Assembly (NCBI RefSeq): GCF_963169125.1
Contig: NC_084793.1
Coordinates: forward strand, 213,616,652 to 213,680,651
Reading direction: 5' to 3'
DNA: 64,000 nt
From: Humulus lupulus
Lineage: Eukaryota; Streptophyta; Magnoliopsida; Rosales; Cannabaceae
Shown here: positions 36,301 to 48,248 of the stretch, one piece after another
How positions within the stretch are numbered: position 1 is the stretch's first letter
Layout of the letters: each line of letters opens with the position of its first letter
Translations under genes and position numbers: made by a program
Notes under the pieces: generated by a model
What the model saw: only the letters and a program-made list of their open reading frames with translations
The model's database searches: none
What the model was told of the DNA's origin: nothing

Positions 36301-38181
36301 TCAGACTTCCCCCTGTATCTCTGGGGCTCGTCCTTGCGCCTGGGGTATCGCAAGCTCGTCCTCCGGCTTCGACCTTTCTCTCCTGACATATCGGCCTAGG
36401 TGCCCCCTGCAGATGAGCTCCTTAATTTCTTCCTTCAAATGGATGCACTCTGCTGTGGTGTGACCGATATCCTTGTGGTACTGGTAGTATCTACTGGGAT
36501 CCCTTTTGGACCGGTCTTTTCTCATCAGTGGGGGCTTCTTGAAGGGAACTCAATCTTCGATGGTGAGGTAGATATGCTCCCTGGTATCTGTAAGGTTCGT
36601 ATAGAAAGTGTAAGCCGTCTCCCTATGACTGCTCCCCCGTTTGGTCTTTCTCTGTTGATCATCCCTCGACCCTTCATACGCCCATTTCTTCTTCGCTCCA
36701 TTCGACCCTTCATTAGCTGGTGGCTTTACGTTGGACTCCTCCTTTCCTGCCTTTAAGTTTGCATGGCTTTCCTCCACACGAACGTACTTCTGCGCCCTCT
36801 CGTAGAAGTCATCTAGGTCGGTGACTATCCCTCTTCAGCATATTATCCCACAATTTGCTTCTCGGGCGCACTCAAGCTGTAATTGCCATTTTTAACTCCG
36901 ACGGATCAGGCTCTCCACTTTAGCGGCCTCCATGTTGAACCTGTGAATGTAGCTCTTCATAATCTCCTTTTCCCCTTGTTTCACATTGGCAAGGCTGGTG
37001 CCTGGCATCGTGTAGTCCCACACAGCGTGGTGCTGTTGGAGGAATTCATCAGAAAACTGTTACCAGGACCTGATGGACCCTGGCCTAAGTCTTTTGAACC
37101 ATTTGTATGCGATTCCTTTCAACGTGACAGTAAAGCAGTGGCATCTGGCTCCGCTACTAATTCCCCTCAGTTTCATCAGATCGTTAAATGCGTCCAGATG
37201 GTACTTTGGATCTGTGTTTCCTTCGTAGGGGATCATATGGGGCTCCATAAAATTGGCATGGAGCCGGATGGCTTGGATTGCCCTAACGAAGGGTGACTCA
37301 TGGTCGAAATCTTCCTCAAAAGCTTGACCTCCAGAGGCGGTGATGATCTTGCTTCGCAGGCTCCTCATTTCTGTGTCTAGGTCCTGCCTCATCTTTCTTA
37401 GGGAGTCCCTTAAAGCGGACTGGTTAAGATCCCCCTTTCCTTTGCCCTCTCGAGGCACCATAGGGGGTGTGGTCCTTTTACCCACCCTCTTCTTGTTGAG
37501 CTCCTCCCGTAAATATGAGGGTGCTCTCTTTGAGGTGACCTCGTCATCGTTGCGAGGGGCAGCATTGGTCTTCGGCTCTGGTTTCTGGGCTTGCTTCGGT
37601 GGTTCAGGATGTTCACGTTGCTTCGTTCGGGGGGTGTTACTAGTGGAGAATCGATTCCTCCCATCGTCTACCGAAACGGTGGTCTCTGCCCCCACCGGAC
37701 CTTTCTCTTTTCTCTTGGGCAGGGTCATGCTGGACTTACCTTGCAATAGGCCATTCAACACCTCTTGCATATTCTCTAGGGTGGTCTCCAACCTTTGGTT
37801 CTTACGGTGCAGCTCACGTATTTCCTCTTCATAGAACTAAGATTTAGAACTCGAGCTCACGGAATGGACCCGGGGATGCTTATCATGTCTACGCGTCGAG
37901 GGGTCCGGGTACTGCCGGCCGGAGTTCGGTACTTGTGGTGGTTTAGGGAGCGGGAACTCGTTGGCATTCCCTGGTGGTGCGGTGGTTGCCCTTGGAGGAT
38001 TCTCACCGGGCGGGATGGCCGGTGATGAGACCTCCCTATCACCCTCGTGAAGCTCAGGATCCCTTGGGGGCTCCACATCTCTGGGAGGAGGAGGATCCTT
38101 CGTGGAGGCCTTCAGCTGAACTCCGTTAAGGTGGACTTTCACCTCTCGTGGCTCCCTGAGTTGCTTTAAACCTCTCGGCAT
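36301..38181 (-). pseudogene. gag: gag of element B
   Basis: An ATG at 38181 (MPRGLKQLREPREVKVHLNG) starts a minus-strand frame that runs, with interruptions, to 36301. Stops are at 37834-37836, 37057-37059 and about 36547; compensating shifts occur near 36840-36900. The core gag region includes PFVRAIQAIRLHANFMEPHM, YEGNTDPKYHLDAFNDLM and the YKWFKRLRPGSI segment. The zinc-finger-like end HKDIGHTTAECIHL has Tyr where the family normally has the first Cys, so the finger may be lost. The N-terminal part is Pro-rich and then heptad-like. Confidence 0.88.
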
Positions 38182-38229
38182 TTCTTCTTGCTGGGAGTAA
38201 TGGTAGAACAGTAGCTTGGTACTTAGCTT

Positions 38230-38247
38230 CCCACAAACGGCGCCAAA
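38230..38247 (-). other. primer-binding site of element B
   Basis: Minus strand TTTGGCGCCGTTTGTGGG immediately after the 5' LTR end TCAACAA. TGGCGCCGT-type sites are typical of Athila/Tat-lineage elements (tRNA-Asp- or Arg-like). Confidence 0.85.
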
Positions 38248-38248
38248 T

Positions 38249-39372
38249 TGTTGACGGTGAGAACTCGTCAACTAAGTTAAGTTAGAAAAATTGCAACGTA
38301 GAGATTATCAAAAGAAAAGGTTTAGAAATCTAAGTAGAAACTCCAAGAATAATCGCAGAAGAAAAATGGTGAAATCAGTTTGTATTGATTATGGTGCAAT
38401 GCTACAGTAATTTTTCCAACCCCTTTCAATGTTGAAGAGGGGTTCCCTTTATAGGGGGCTCTAATGGCCCCAGATACATGGTGGTCCAGGGGACCAGATG
38501 GTACATGAGTACCCTAGCAGGAGAGTAGCTTTAGAGGTAGTGGTGTCGACTCCCGTACATGATCGGGGTTGGTGGGAGCACTTCCCCTTTGGTACCTGAT
38601 CATACCTCCACTACTTGCCCAGTACGGGTGTCAGAAGAAGTCGTACCAGATGTAGTGGTGCAGGTGGTTGTGGTGTCGATCCTGACACATGGTTACCAAC
38701 GTACAGGCAGTGCCTTTGCCATTGGTATGAACTTGTACCACCTACACCTATCTAGTACGGTCCCCATAATCACGTCCTTGCACTCCCCCTGTCGTACGAC
38801 CCGCTCCCATACACATGCTTCGTATTTGGAGGTCTCTCTCGTGTGTTCAAGATATGCCCTTGCTCTAACCTCCTTTCACTTCGCGAAATATAAGTGCACT
38901 TGTAGCCTTGAGTATGCTAAGCAAAGGGGGGTTGTACCTTACTGGTGACAGCTTCCTAAGAAAGGAAAGAAGGGCCTCCTCAGCGGGGCCTATGCTTGTG
39001 TTGGAGCGGGGACACAGCTAAGGCAAGGCGAGGCCTCACAGACAGCCACGCGGAGGGGCCTCACTGAAGGTCTCGCAGATGGCCTCGCAGGCGCGAAGCG
39101 CAGGGTGCGCGGGGCCTGGCCTCGCGAAGGACCGTTCATGTAAGGTGCCTTGGGGCGTCGAGGGGGTCCACGAGGTGCTTGTCTCTTTGTGGCTCAGACC
39201 CATGCATACGAGGCGATGTTGCGGTGGCCTCGCGAGGAGGTGGTGACCCGAGGGCCTTGCGGAGGCATATGCATAGGAGGGCCTCGCATGGTACATGTGT
39301 GTACTTAGGCGTTTCTGGGACCTTAGCACGTATTTCGGACCTGTCACAAGCGTGGACATTTGAGCATCAACA
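38249..39372 (-). repeat. 5' LTR of element B (1124 bp)
   Basis: Plus-strand ends TGTTGACGGTGAG and GAGCATCAACA. It is near-identical to 26923-28162 except for the 116-base GC-rich difference and scattered substitutions. It is followed by the ATAAC duplication at 39373-39377. Confidence 0.93.
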
Positions 39373-40255
39373 ATAACTTATTGGAACTTGATTTCATAGG
39401 CTCACGGTCCCCACTGGACCTTGGATAAAATCATCTAGATAGTTTCAATTAATTGATTTAATTATCAAAGTTGACCAGGTCAATTTTGAATTGTTTCACA
39501 GAGTTATGTAATTTAGAGAAGAAAAGAGAAATTATGGTAGATTTATTAATTGAGATAAATTGGTATCTAAATTAATAAATAATTCTAAATCAAGGTTCAA
39601 ATTATAAATAATTAATTTGATAAATGATTTGAATAATTATTTAATTAATTAAATCAATAGAAAATAATACATGCCTTGTTTTTAATTCCAATGGGCTTAT
39701 AATTAAATGAGAAATTTCACATGCCTAAAGCCCATGATAATTTCGACCTAGGACTGTTAGTTTGATATTATTTTATTGATTTTTTAATTAAATAAATGAC
39801 CTAATTGAGTCTATAAAAGGAATGTTAAGAGAGAGTTGAAAACATAAGTAAAAACACAAGTTGGAACACATGTTTCTGATAGGTTTTAGATTCTCAATAA
39901 ACATGAGTACTTTTCTAAGCCTCATTATTCTTTTCTCTTCTTCTCTCTGTATCTATCTCATGTGTTGAGAATTGCCCACTCTAGTATAGGTGATTCTAAG
40001 GATACTTTGAAAGGTTGTGAAGAAAATTGAAGATCGGTTCAATTTCTTGGTAATACTCTGCGTCAGAAAGGATACAAGGGTTAGAGAAACTGAAGGAAGA
40101 ACTCATTCATTCTGCTGAGTATAATGTAAGTATTGTTATCATTATTTCTCTTTGAATTCAATTTTAGAAACATGTTCTAGGTTGTCTCATATTAACTTGT
40201 TTAATATTAGATCTACATGAAAATAAATAAAGATCCTGTATAATTTTTCCTTACA

Positions 40256-42091
40256 ACTGGCCTCAGAGCCTTTGGTAATCTTTATTTTCATGCATGAACA
40301 TGGTAAAATAGAATTATTTTATGTGATTTTTATCATATTTGGGTTATTTTTTTGTGTTTTATCTGCAAATATTTTTCTATATAAATGCTTTATTTGATGT
40401 AAATCATGGTAAAAATGATTTAGAAAACGTTTTTGGCTTAAAATTGCACAATTTTTATCAGATTTTTTTTTCTCGGGCAGTGGTCGCACCCTGGGTAACA
40501 GCAGCTGTTGGACGCGGCCACCATAAACCTCTGGTCGCGGCCAGTGCACGAAAGTTCCCAAAATCATCCCTTGGCCGCGGCCACCCACCTTCACTGGCCG
40601 CGACCTGCGTTGATTTTTTTCTTAAAATTTGATTTTTGAATATATTTTTAATAGATTAATACAAAAATATCATATATTTTCTATTATTTAACAATATCCT
40701 TTTTGAAATATGATACTTTTGTTGTTTGATCTTTTAAAAATAGATATGTTCTACAAAGATTCAAATTCAAACTTAAAAATAGGTTAACTAAGTAATTTTA
40801 AATATATATATTAAAGTATTAGAATTAATTTATCAGATATTTAAGTTATTTTTTAATACTTAATATTTTTTTTAAATCTGAAATTTGAAAATAATAATAT
40901 CTGATTAATCTATAGATTTTAATATTTAAATTATTTGAAATTTGAAAATTTGTTAACTAGATATTTTTATAGATATTTGAATATGTTTAACTGTTTAAGA
41001 TATTTTTTCAAAAGCAGCAGATAATATTTGTTTTAAAAATTTATAACTGGTTAAATTTTTAAGAATATCACGTTTTTCAAACCAATTAATAAAATATTCT
41101 TTAATAAATGAGATTTAAATTAACTTTGGTTAATTGTTGATAAATCCTATTTAAATTACATTAATATTTTTCAAATTAACCTAAACCTAGTTGATTGTTG
41201 ATAAATGAAATTTAAATGAATTTTCGTTAATTGTTGATAAATTTCATTTAAATTGACTTATTTTTTGTAAAAATTTAATTAATTCGATTTTTTTTTATAA
41301 ATTCTAGATAATTAATTGTGGTATTTTTACAAATGAAATAAATTGTAGTATTTTTGCATAAATTCGTAGACTTACTCATATAGTAACATGATTAGGTCCA
41401 TCCAATTACAACATGTATGTTTGCACTATATGTGATATTTTTGCAATTGGGCTTAGATGCATATAGTGACCCATATGTTTGCTAGATATATGGATTTTTG
41501 CCAAATAAAATATTCATAAAATGATAGGTTTTATTTGGGTTCATTAGAAAATGTAAAGTTTAAATTCCTCTCTTGTGGGTGATTCCACTTGTGAAGGCCC
41601 ATTTGCTATACATGACTATAGTGGGCCTAATCAATTAATAACAATTAATAAAACGAATGTTTAAATTCCTATCTTTTGGACCTTGTATGGAAGTAAGGGA
41701 GCCTTAGTAGAACGATATACTGGACCCAACCATTCTCCATACAAGCCCAATTGTTAAGGCCCGTTTACCTGAGTTAGACTTAATTGTATAGGTTCATAAT
41801 ATTAGTTAAACATAAATATTGATTAGCAACAAATTAATTCTAAACTAATTGAATTTGTTTTAATGTGACACTTTAGAATTAATAGGAAATTATAGGACTT
41901 TGGTTTTAAAAATTTAATCTTTTCAATTTTTTTGGAGAACCATAGTCATTAATTTTCAAAAATTAATAATAAAAATACTATTTTATAATGAGCTTATTTT
42001 ATAAGAATAATATTCGATCTCCACCATTGGTTTAACAAGGTCAATAGCTTAATGGGGCCTCGAGAAGCTTTGATTTGTCCCCCTACGGAAG
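40256..42091 (+). other. copia leader and deleted internal region
   Basis: It begins with a primer-site-like CTGGCCTCAGAGCC (about 40257-40270), an imperfect version of the usual TGGTATCAGAGC. The rest is AT-rich with no gag, protease or integrase remnant that I can recognise, so a large internal deletion is likely. A GC-rich block with repeated CGCGGCCA palindromes lies at 40479-40611. Confidence 0.65.
40479..40611. repeat. CGCGGCCA palindrome block in copia leader
   Basis: In otherwise AT-rich DNA, GGACGCGGCCACC, TGGTCGCGGCCAGTG, TTGGCCGCGGCCACC and ACTGGCCGCGACC occur within about 110 bases. Each contains a CGCGGCC-type core, several self-complementary. Confidence 0.75.
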
Positions 42092-43257
42092 GTGTTCATT
42101 AGTTATTTTGATAAGGTTAGATTTCGAAAGATATATAGTTATGGACTTAAGCAAGCTTCTTGTTCCTGTAACCTAAGGTTTGATGAAATAATAAAAAACT
42201 ATGGCTTTGAACAAAATATTGATGAACCTTGTTTTTACCAACTGAAGGCAAATCAAATAGTGGTATTCCTGGTTATTTATGTAGATGATATCTTACTCAT
42301 TGGAAACAATGTTAAGAAATTGTCAGATGTGAAGAATTGGCTGAGCACTCAATTCCAGATGAAGGATTTGGGTGAAGCAAGTTATGTTCTAGGTATCCAG
42401 ATTATCAGGGATAGAAAGAACAGACTCTTAGCTCTATCTCAAGTAGCTTACATAGATAAAGTGCTTGAACGATTCTCAATGAAAAATTCCAAGAAAGGAC
42501 GTTTACTGTCCCGCCATAAAATTCATCTTTCAAAGAAGCAGTCTCCCTAGGCCCCTGAAGAGGAAGATGCAATGAGAAAAGTTCCTTACACATCTGCAGT
42601 TAGAAGTCTGATGTATGCTATGTTGTATACTAGACCAGATATCTGCTATGCAGTGGGAGTAGTGAGCAAGTATCAGTTAAACCCAGGACCGAAACATTGG
42701 ATAGCAGTTAAGCATATCCAGAAGTATTTAAGGTGGGCTAGGATTATAAGTTATTCTACGAGGGTGGTGTTCTGAACCCTGTAGGCTACACCGATTCAGA
42801 TTTTCAGACTGATGTCGATGACAGGAAGTCTACTTCTAGAATGGTGTTTACTCTTGGGGGTGGAGCTGTGATATGGAGAAGCGTAAAGCAGTCTGCAATC
42901 TCATATTCTACCATGGAGGCTGAGTACATAGCTGCATCAGAAGCAGCTAAGGGAATGGTCTGGCTAAAGAAGTTCTATTCAGATCTTGGTCTTATTCCAG
43001 AAATGGATAAACCACTTATGCTGTTTTGTGACAATACAGGAGCGATAGCCAACTCGAAAAAACCTCGTAGTCACAAGAGGAGTAAGCATATAGAAAGGAA
43101 GTATCACATTATTTGAGAATATGTGGCCAGGGGAGATGTGAAGGTTATGAAGATTGCATCTAAAGACAATCTTGCAACTTCGTTTACGAAGACAATACCA
43201 GAAGCTACATTTGATAAGCATATCAAAGAAATGAGAATAGTAGAATTAAGGCATTAG
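42092..43257 (+). pseudogene. pol: copia reverse transcriptase (C-terminal part) and RNase H remnant
   Basis: It begins within RT near YGLKQAS and NLRFDEII, with the catalytic VIYVDDILLIGN at about 42270-42305, then VLGIQIIRDR and RPDICYAVG. A frameshift falls near 42740-42830. The RNase H part has SAISYSTMEAEYIAASEA and LFCDNTGAIANS, then SKHIERKYHII, a stop, and NLATSFTK with IKEMRIVELRH at the end. This is standard Ty1/copia order. Stops (near 42548, 42771 and 43116) and the missing front half show it is dead. Confidence 0.92.
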
Positions 43258-45149
43258 TTTCAATTAGTGCAAGTAGGAGTTTGTTGGGGTTTTATGCCCT
43301 AATTAAAACCCAATTTCTTTGTAATCTCATTTATTATCAATAAAAGAATAGAAATCATTTTTTGACTTGGTCAATCACTTTTCTCGCATGTTTTATTTTC
43401 ATGATTATTTGTTTAATATAAACTTCTATTAATTCGCGAGCATATAGCTAATCATATTTATAGTGGCGTAATCACAATGGAATATAAATATGATTATATG
43501 TTCAAAATAAGTTACTCCTAAGATTAGTTAGTGCACAGGATTTACACTGACTTTCCAATCTACGATAAGATCTACTTACACACTGTAGTGTTATGTTCTT
43601 TCCAGAACATTAGCAAAGTAGATAAGATCAGATGTATTTGTTACATCGGACTGGACCGATATTGACAGTAGACAGGATAAGTAAACATACCATTATTATC
43701 TATTCTAGTCATATCATATAGTTGACCATAGGTCGATTCAATCTCAATTCTGAGTGGTTAGTATTCTAACTGATTGTATTATTTGAGTTATTTGACTTGT
43801 TTGTTACCAGTTTACCCTACGGACTAGCTCATACTTACATCTTGGGAACTCGGTAGTATAATTGAGTGGGAGTGTTAATCATAGATATGAACATCTATAG
43901 CTTTCGATGAGGAAGTGAAACGATGGTTTCCTTTTAGTTTGGTTCAAGGTGTTAAATGATAGATATCTCATATCAGTAATTAATATTAGTTTACTGAAAT
44001 ATCATTTATAAGGAACTAAATGTTTTAAGGATAAAATACAATGATGGGTAAAACAATATTTTAGTCCTATCTCATTGTATACCGTCTATAGAGGATTGAG
44101 TGATATTATGGTTGTAACAATGGATAATTAATAGCGTATCTATATTTCTTATAGAGCGTTCTATGAATTCAAGAGTGCAATTCCGAGTCTTTAGTGGAGT
44201 CACGAGGAATTAATAAGTTAATAAATTTATTTGTTAGATTTATGATAACTTATTGGAGCTTGATTTCATAGGCCCATGGTCCCCACTGTACCTTGGATAA
44301 AATCATCTAGATAGTCTCAATTAATGGATTTAATTATCAATGAGAATTATCAAAGTTGATCAGGTCAATTTTGGATAGTTTCACAAAGTTATGTAATTTA
44401 GAGAAGAAAAGAGAAATTAATGCAGATTTATTAATTAAGATAAATTGGTATCTAAATTAATAAATAATTCTAAATCAAGGTTCAAATTATAAATAATTAA
44501 TTTGATAAAGGATTTGAATAATTATTTAATTAATTAAATCAATAGAAAATAATACAGGCCTTGTTTTTAGGTCCAACGGGCTTATAATTAAATGAGAAAT
44601 TTCACAGGCCTAAAACCCATGATAATATCAACCTAGGGCTGTAAATTTGCTATTATTTTATTGAATTTTTAATTAAATAAATGTAATAACCCAACTATTT
44701 CTAAGACCTTGGACTATTAAAACTACTAGACATAGCTACTGTTTTGGGAAAGATACATAAGAAATAATATAACTTTATTAAAACTCAAAATATTGTATCA
44801 AATACATAATAATAGAAAATATGGCATGGGTACCCATTGTTTAAAGAAAAACATAAACTTAAATTCAATTGTTTAAAAACTAAATGCGGAAAAACATGAT
44901 CTAAAAGATTAAAAATAAGTAACTTCAGCCTCGATCGACACGCATTCCACACATTCCATCCATCCTCAACACACAAGCCAAGCTACCAAGAATCCTTTCG
45001 CCTTCAGATTCATTTTCCTGCATCACACTAAAAATAAAGGAATGAGTCTAATGCCCAGCAAGGAAAATCTACTTACAACAAAACATGCATCGTAAATATA
45101 AGCGTAAGACTACATAAAATACTATAAAAAAAACATAAGACTATCTAGA

Positions 45150-45310
45150 ACATATATCATGTATCATAAGCATACACTATAAAACATATGGCTATAAAAA
45201 CATATATCATGTATCATAAGCATACACTATAAAACATATGGCTATAAAAATATATATCATGTATCATAAGCATACACTATAAAACATATGGCTATAAAAA
45301 CATATATCAT
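45150..45310. repeat. 50-bp tandem repeat, 3.2 copies
   Basis: Exact or near-exact units at 45150-45199, 45200-45249 and 45250-45299, then a partial copy. The unit starts ACATATATCATGTATCATAA. The near-identity suggests recent local duplication. Confidence 0.93.
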
Positions 45311-46286
45311 ATACGACTACAATATTAATGGTCATTAACTCATTAACATGGCATGTGATAAACCATCTAGGTCATCTGTCTAATATTTGAGGTAGGTTAC
45401 ATCACATGGTAGTGTATGATAACCCATCTAGTTCCTCTGTCTAATATCTGAGGTAGGGTAAATCATAACTCCAAACCATGAGAATGATAAAACACTAGGG
45501 CTTGCTAGCTAATCAACTATGAGCCCTAGATAACATAAAAACATAACATAACATATTATAACATAAACTTATCATAACATATTATACATAAACATAACAT
45601 ATAAGAATAACATATCATACAAACATACAAGATCTATCCTATTTTCCTTACCAACACCGGGATATGAGAACAAGGACGGGATTTGGAACACTCTTAAAAC
45701 CAACAATACAAATGGTGAGTATTTCTAAAGAATAAAGAATGAATGTGGAAACTAAACCATAAAGAAGAAACTTACCAAGAAAGAACTTATGTTTCAAGAA
45801 CCTAATTAAGAACCAATAACGAATGTTAGGATCTGAATAAAAGAAACTAAGGAAAACTATAGAATTATATAGAGCTGGACTTAAAGAATAGGAATACCTT
45901 TAATGACCTTATAGTTTGCTCTAAACCTCAATACCAAAAACACTCAAAACCTCACTTCCCAAGTGTTTATAAAAGCTTAAGAATGGCAAAGCTTATTCCC
46001 AACCCAAGTGTTTATCACTCTATGGTAGCACTAGCACCTTGGAGTCTCTGATCACAGCTTGAAGAATGAGAGGAAGGGCTGGGAACTATGTCCTATTTAT
46101 AGAGGTAAGGAGTGAAACTAACCCCATTTTGATTTGAATAAAATAATTATTTTAAAATGAAAAAGAATTGAATTTTCATCAATCAGAGGCTGAAGACTCG
46201 GTCAAAAACATTCAGAGGCAGGTCTAGGTGGTTAAGACCTATTTTTAAAATTCAAAACAAAGATTAACAAAAATCATCTTACTAAG

Positions 46287-46404
46287 GGCAATATATCGCC
46301 CATATATGGCGATATATCGGCTCTGCCATATTCCCGAGCCTCCATTCGTACGATCGTGCAACGTCAACGTGTTTTCCGTATCCTTCATCAAGCGATATAT
46401 CGGC
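46287..46404. repeat. GGCGATATATCGCC-type palindromes in solo LTR
   Basis: GGCAATATATCGCC, GGCGATATATCGGC and AGCGATATATCGGC within 118 bases. They resemble in layout the GC-rich palindrome blocks of other LTRs in the window, with a different core. Confidence 0.75.
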
Positions 46405-48248
46405 TCCCAGCTGGGATATTTTGGCATACGTGAATATTTTAAACACATAATTGCACTTTTTTAGCATAATTAAGGCTGGATAACTGCTTTGACTGAGTCA
46501 AACTACGACCCTAACAGTTTTTGGTGAAGACTAAAGCTTATATTTCTTTATTTTATCATCAAAGTACTTAATTCCTTAATAATCATGCCTATGACAAGTG
46601 TCATATTCTTATTGGCTCTATCTAAACCTTAGGTTATAAAAAATAATATATCTAGGATCAGCAATTTTAATCAACCCTTATGTTATAATTAATATTCTTA
46701 AACTATAGGTTAAACTTATAAAATCCATAATTGTTGTTATGAGTTTCCAACTAAGTCCCGGCTTGAACCAAAATCCAGAGTAATAAACATACTATTAACT
46801 AATACTAACTACTACTACTATCTAGTTAACTAAGTAAATATTCTGGGACTCTACAATAAATGGCCTAATTGAGTCTATAAAAGGAATGTTAAGAGAGAGT
46901 TGAAAACATAAGTAAAAACACAAGTTGAAACATAAGTTTCTGATAGGTTTTAGATTCTCTCTAAACATATGTCCTTTTCTAAGCCTTATTGTTCTTTTCT
47001 TTTCTTCTCTTTGTATCAATCTCATGTGTTTAGAATTGCCCAATCTAGTCTAGGTGATTCTAAGGATACTTTGGAAGGCTGTGAAGAAAATTGAAGATCA
47101 GTTTAGTTTCATGGTAATACTCTACGACTCAAAGGAAACAAGAGTTAGAGAAATTGAAGGAATGACTCATTCATTCCGATGCGTATAATGTAAGTATTCT
47201 TATCATTATCTCTCTTTGAATTCAATTTTAGGAACATGTTCTAGGTTGTCTCATATTAACTTTTTTAATATTAGATCTATATGAAAATAAATAAAGATCA
47301 TGTATAAGTTCCCTAACAGGGACATCATCCATCAGGAAGCAGGAGGCAATAGACCCAGGCTCTGCAGCCCCGAACCCCCCATGATAGAGCAATGTCCGGT
47401 GACCCAACGACCAGTGAATGCCTCCACTTGTTTATCGAGATGGACCAGGGAGAAGAGAGGGGAACAGTGCGTATAGCAGGTCGAACACTCACAGGTCGCA
47501 ATTTAGAGACGACCATGATTATAATGAAGCGGACTCCGCTTATGATAGGAGAAACAATGGTCGACAACAAGAGGAAAAGAACAGGCAACAAAATCCTCCT
47601 CCGATGGACAACCGACCAACAAGCTAAAACGTTGGGGGGCAGGCCAAACAACCCAACGTCTTTGACTGACTAGGTGCTAATGAGCGTAGACGTAGGGATG
47701 AGGATCTTAGGGACGTACTTAATGACCGAAGGGAAAGACCCGATGAATACTTCACCCCTACTCCAGCCGCTCCTGCCATACCAGACGTTGTTCAGGCTCA
47801 AATAGATGCCTTGAATCAAGATGTGCAACAGCTGGTCGGGAATAAAATGCCCCATATAGAATATTACTGGAGAAAGGGCATCCCGTTCATCAACATAATT
47901 GTTGTGGCAGAAATCCCAAGCAAATTCAAAATGCCAGTGCTACCCAATTTTACTGGAAGAGAAGACGCGATATCTCATGTGAATAAATTTGAGATACAAA
48001 TGGACAACCAGAAGGTGTCCGAAGATGCTCGGTGCAGAATATTTCCTGCCACTTTATCTGATTCTGCCCAGGAATGGTACTTCAAGTTTTCACCGGCCAA
48101 TATAAGGTCATGGGAGATGTTCGTAAAAGAATTTTACAGACAATTTTATGTTGGTCGGATACATCCGACAGATGCCAATCAGCTGGTTGATATTCGATAG
48201 AACGAAAGAGATTCTCTCAAAGAGTATATACATAGGTTTATGCGAGCA

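Larger units (their letters stand above)
26923..39372 (-). mobile_element. Ty3/gypsy retrotransposon B, Tat lineage, complete but decayed (12.45 kb)
   Basis: Target duplication ATAAC at 26918-26922 and 39373-39377. On the minus strand: 5' LTR (39372-38249), primer site GGCGCCGTTTGTGGG, gag, protease, RT, RNase H, a second RNase H, integrase, then an antisense ORF on the plus strand, a polypurine tract and the 3' LTR (28162-26923). The GGCGCC primer site, RT motif VYVDDMLVKTK, two RNase H domains and antisense ORF are typical of Tat/Ogre-related elements. Several nonsense codons and two frameshifts inactivate it. The two LTRs look similar apart from a GC-rich indel, so it is not very old. Confidence 0.95.
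25956..40255 (+). repeat. 5' LTR of the copia element, split by element B
   Basis: LTR halves 25956-26922 and 39378-40255 join across the ATAAC duplication. The joined sequence (about 1845 bp) matches the 3' LTR closely, for example TTAGATTTATGATAACTTAT, which is uninterrupted at 44236-44255. It contains promoter-like AT-rich sequence and poly(A)-type AATAAA near its end. Confidence 0.92.
44682..46855 (-). mobile_element. solo LTR (2174 bp) inside copia 3' LTR
   Basis: Plus-strand ends TGTAATAACCCAAC and GGGACTCTACA, flanked by ATAAA duplications (44677-44681 and 46856-46860). Minus orientation is inferred from a minus-strand TATA box (CTATAAATAGG, about 46100-46110) and the LTR motif CTTGCTGGGCATTAGACTCA (minus, about 45042-45062), which is oriented this way in LTRs of known polarity. 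It also holds a 50-bp tandem array (45150-45310) and GCGATATATCGGC palindromes (46287-46404). Confidence 0.92.
25956..47318 (+). mobile_element. Ty1/copia retrotransposon, internally deleted, with nested insertions in both LTRs
   Basis: The 5' LTR starts TGTTGGGGTTTTATGCCC at 25956 and ends CTTACA at 40255 after removing element B; the 3' LTR spans 43282-47318, minus the solo LTR at 44682-46855. Each is about 1.85 kb. A primer-site-like CTGGCCTCAGAGCC follows the 5' LTR and a purine tract AAGTAGGAG precedes the 3' LTR. Only part of RT and RNase H remains between; gag, protease and integrase are lost. Flanking pentamers are GGAGC (left) and GGGAC (right), not a clean duplication, and the two flanks belong to different elements. 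Confidence 0.88.
43282..47318 (+). repeat. 3' LTR of the copia element, split by a solo LTR
   Basis: Starts TGTTGGGG after the purine tract and ends CCTAACA. It matches the 5' LTR with scattered differences and is interrupted at 44682-46855. Its right neighbour is the gag region of element C. Confidence 0.92.

Noticed and set aside
32313..37834. Plus-strand frames of 60-160 codons across element B
   Set aside because: Shadows of the minus-strand gag-pol, unlike the true antisense ORF at 28751-31227, which does not overlap it.
40319..40632. Opposing frames of 91 and 97 codons in the copia leader
   Set aside because: Created by the GC-rich palindrome block; no gag similarity.
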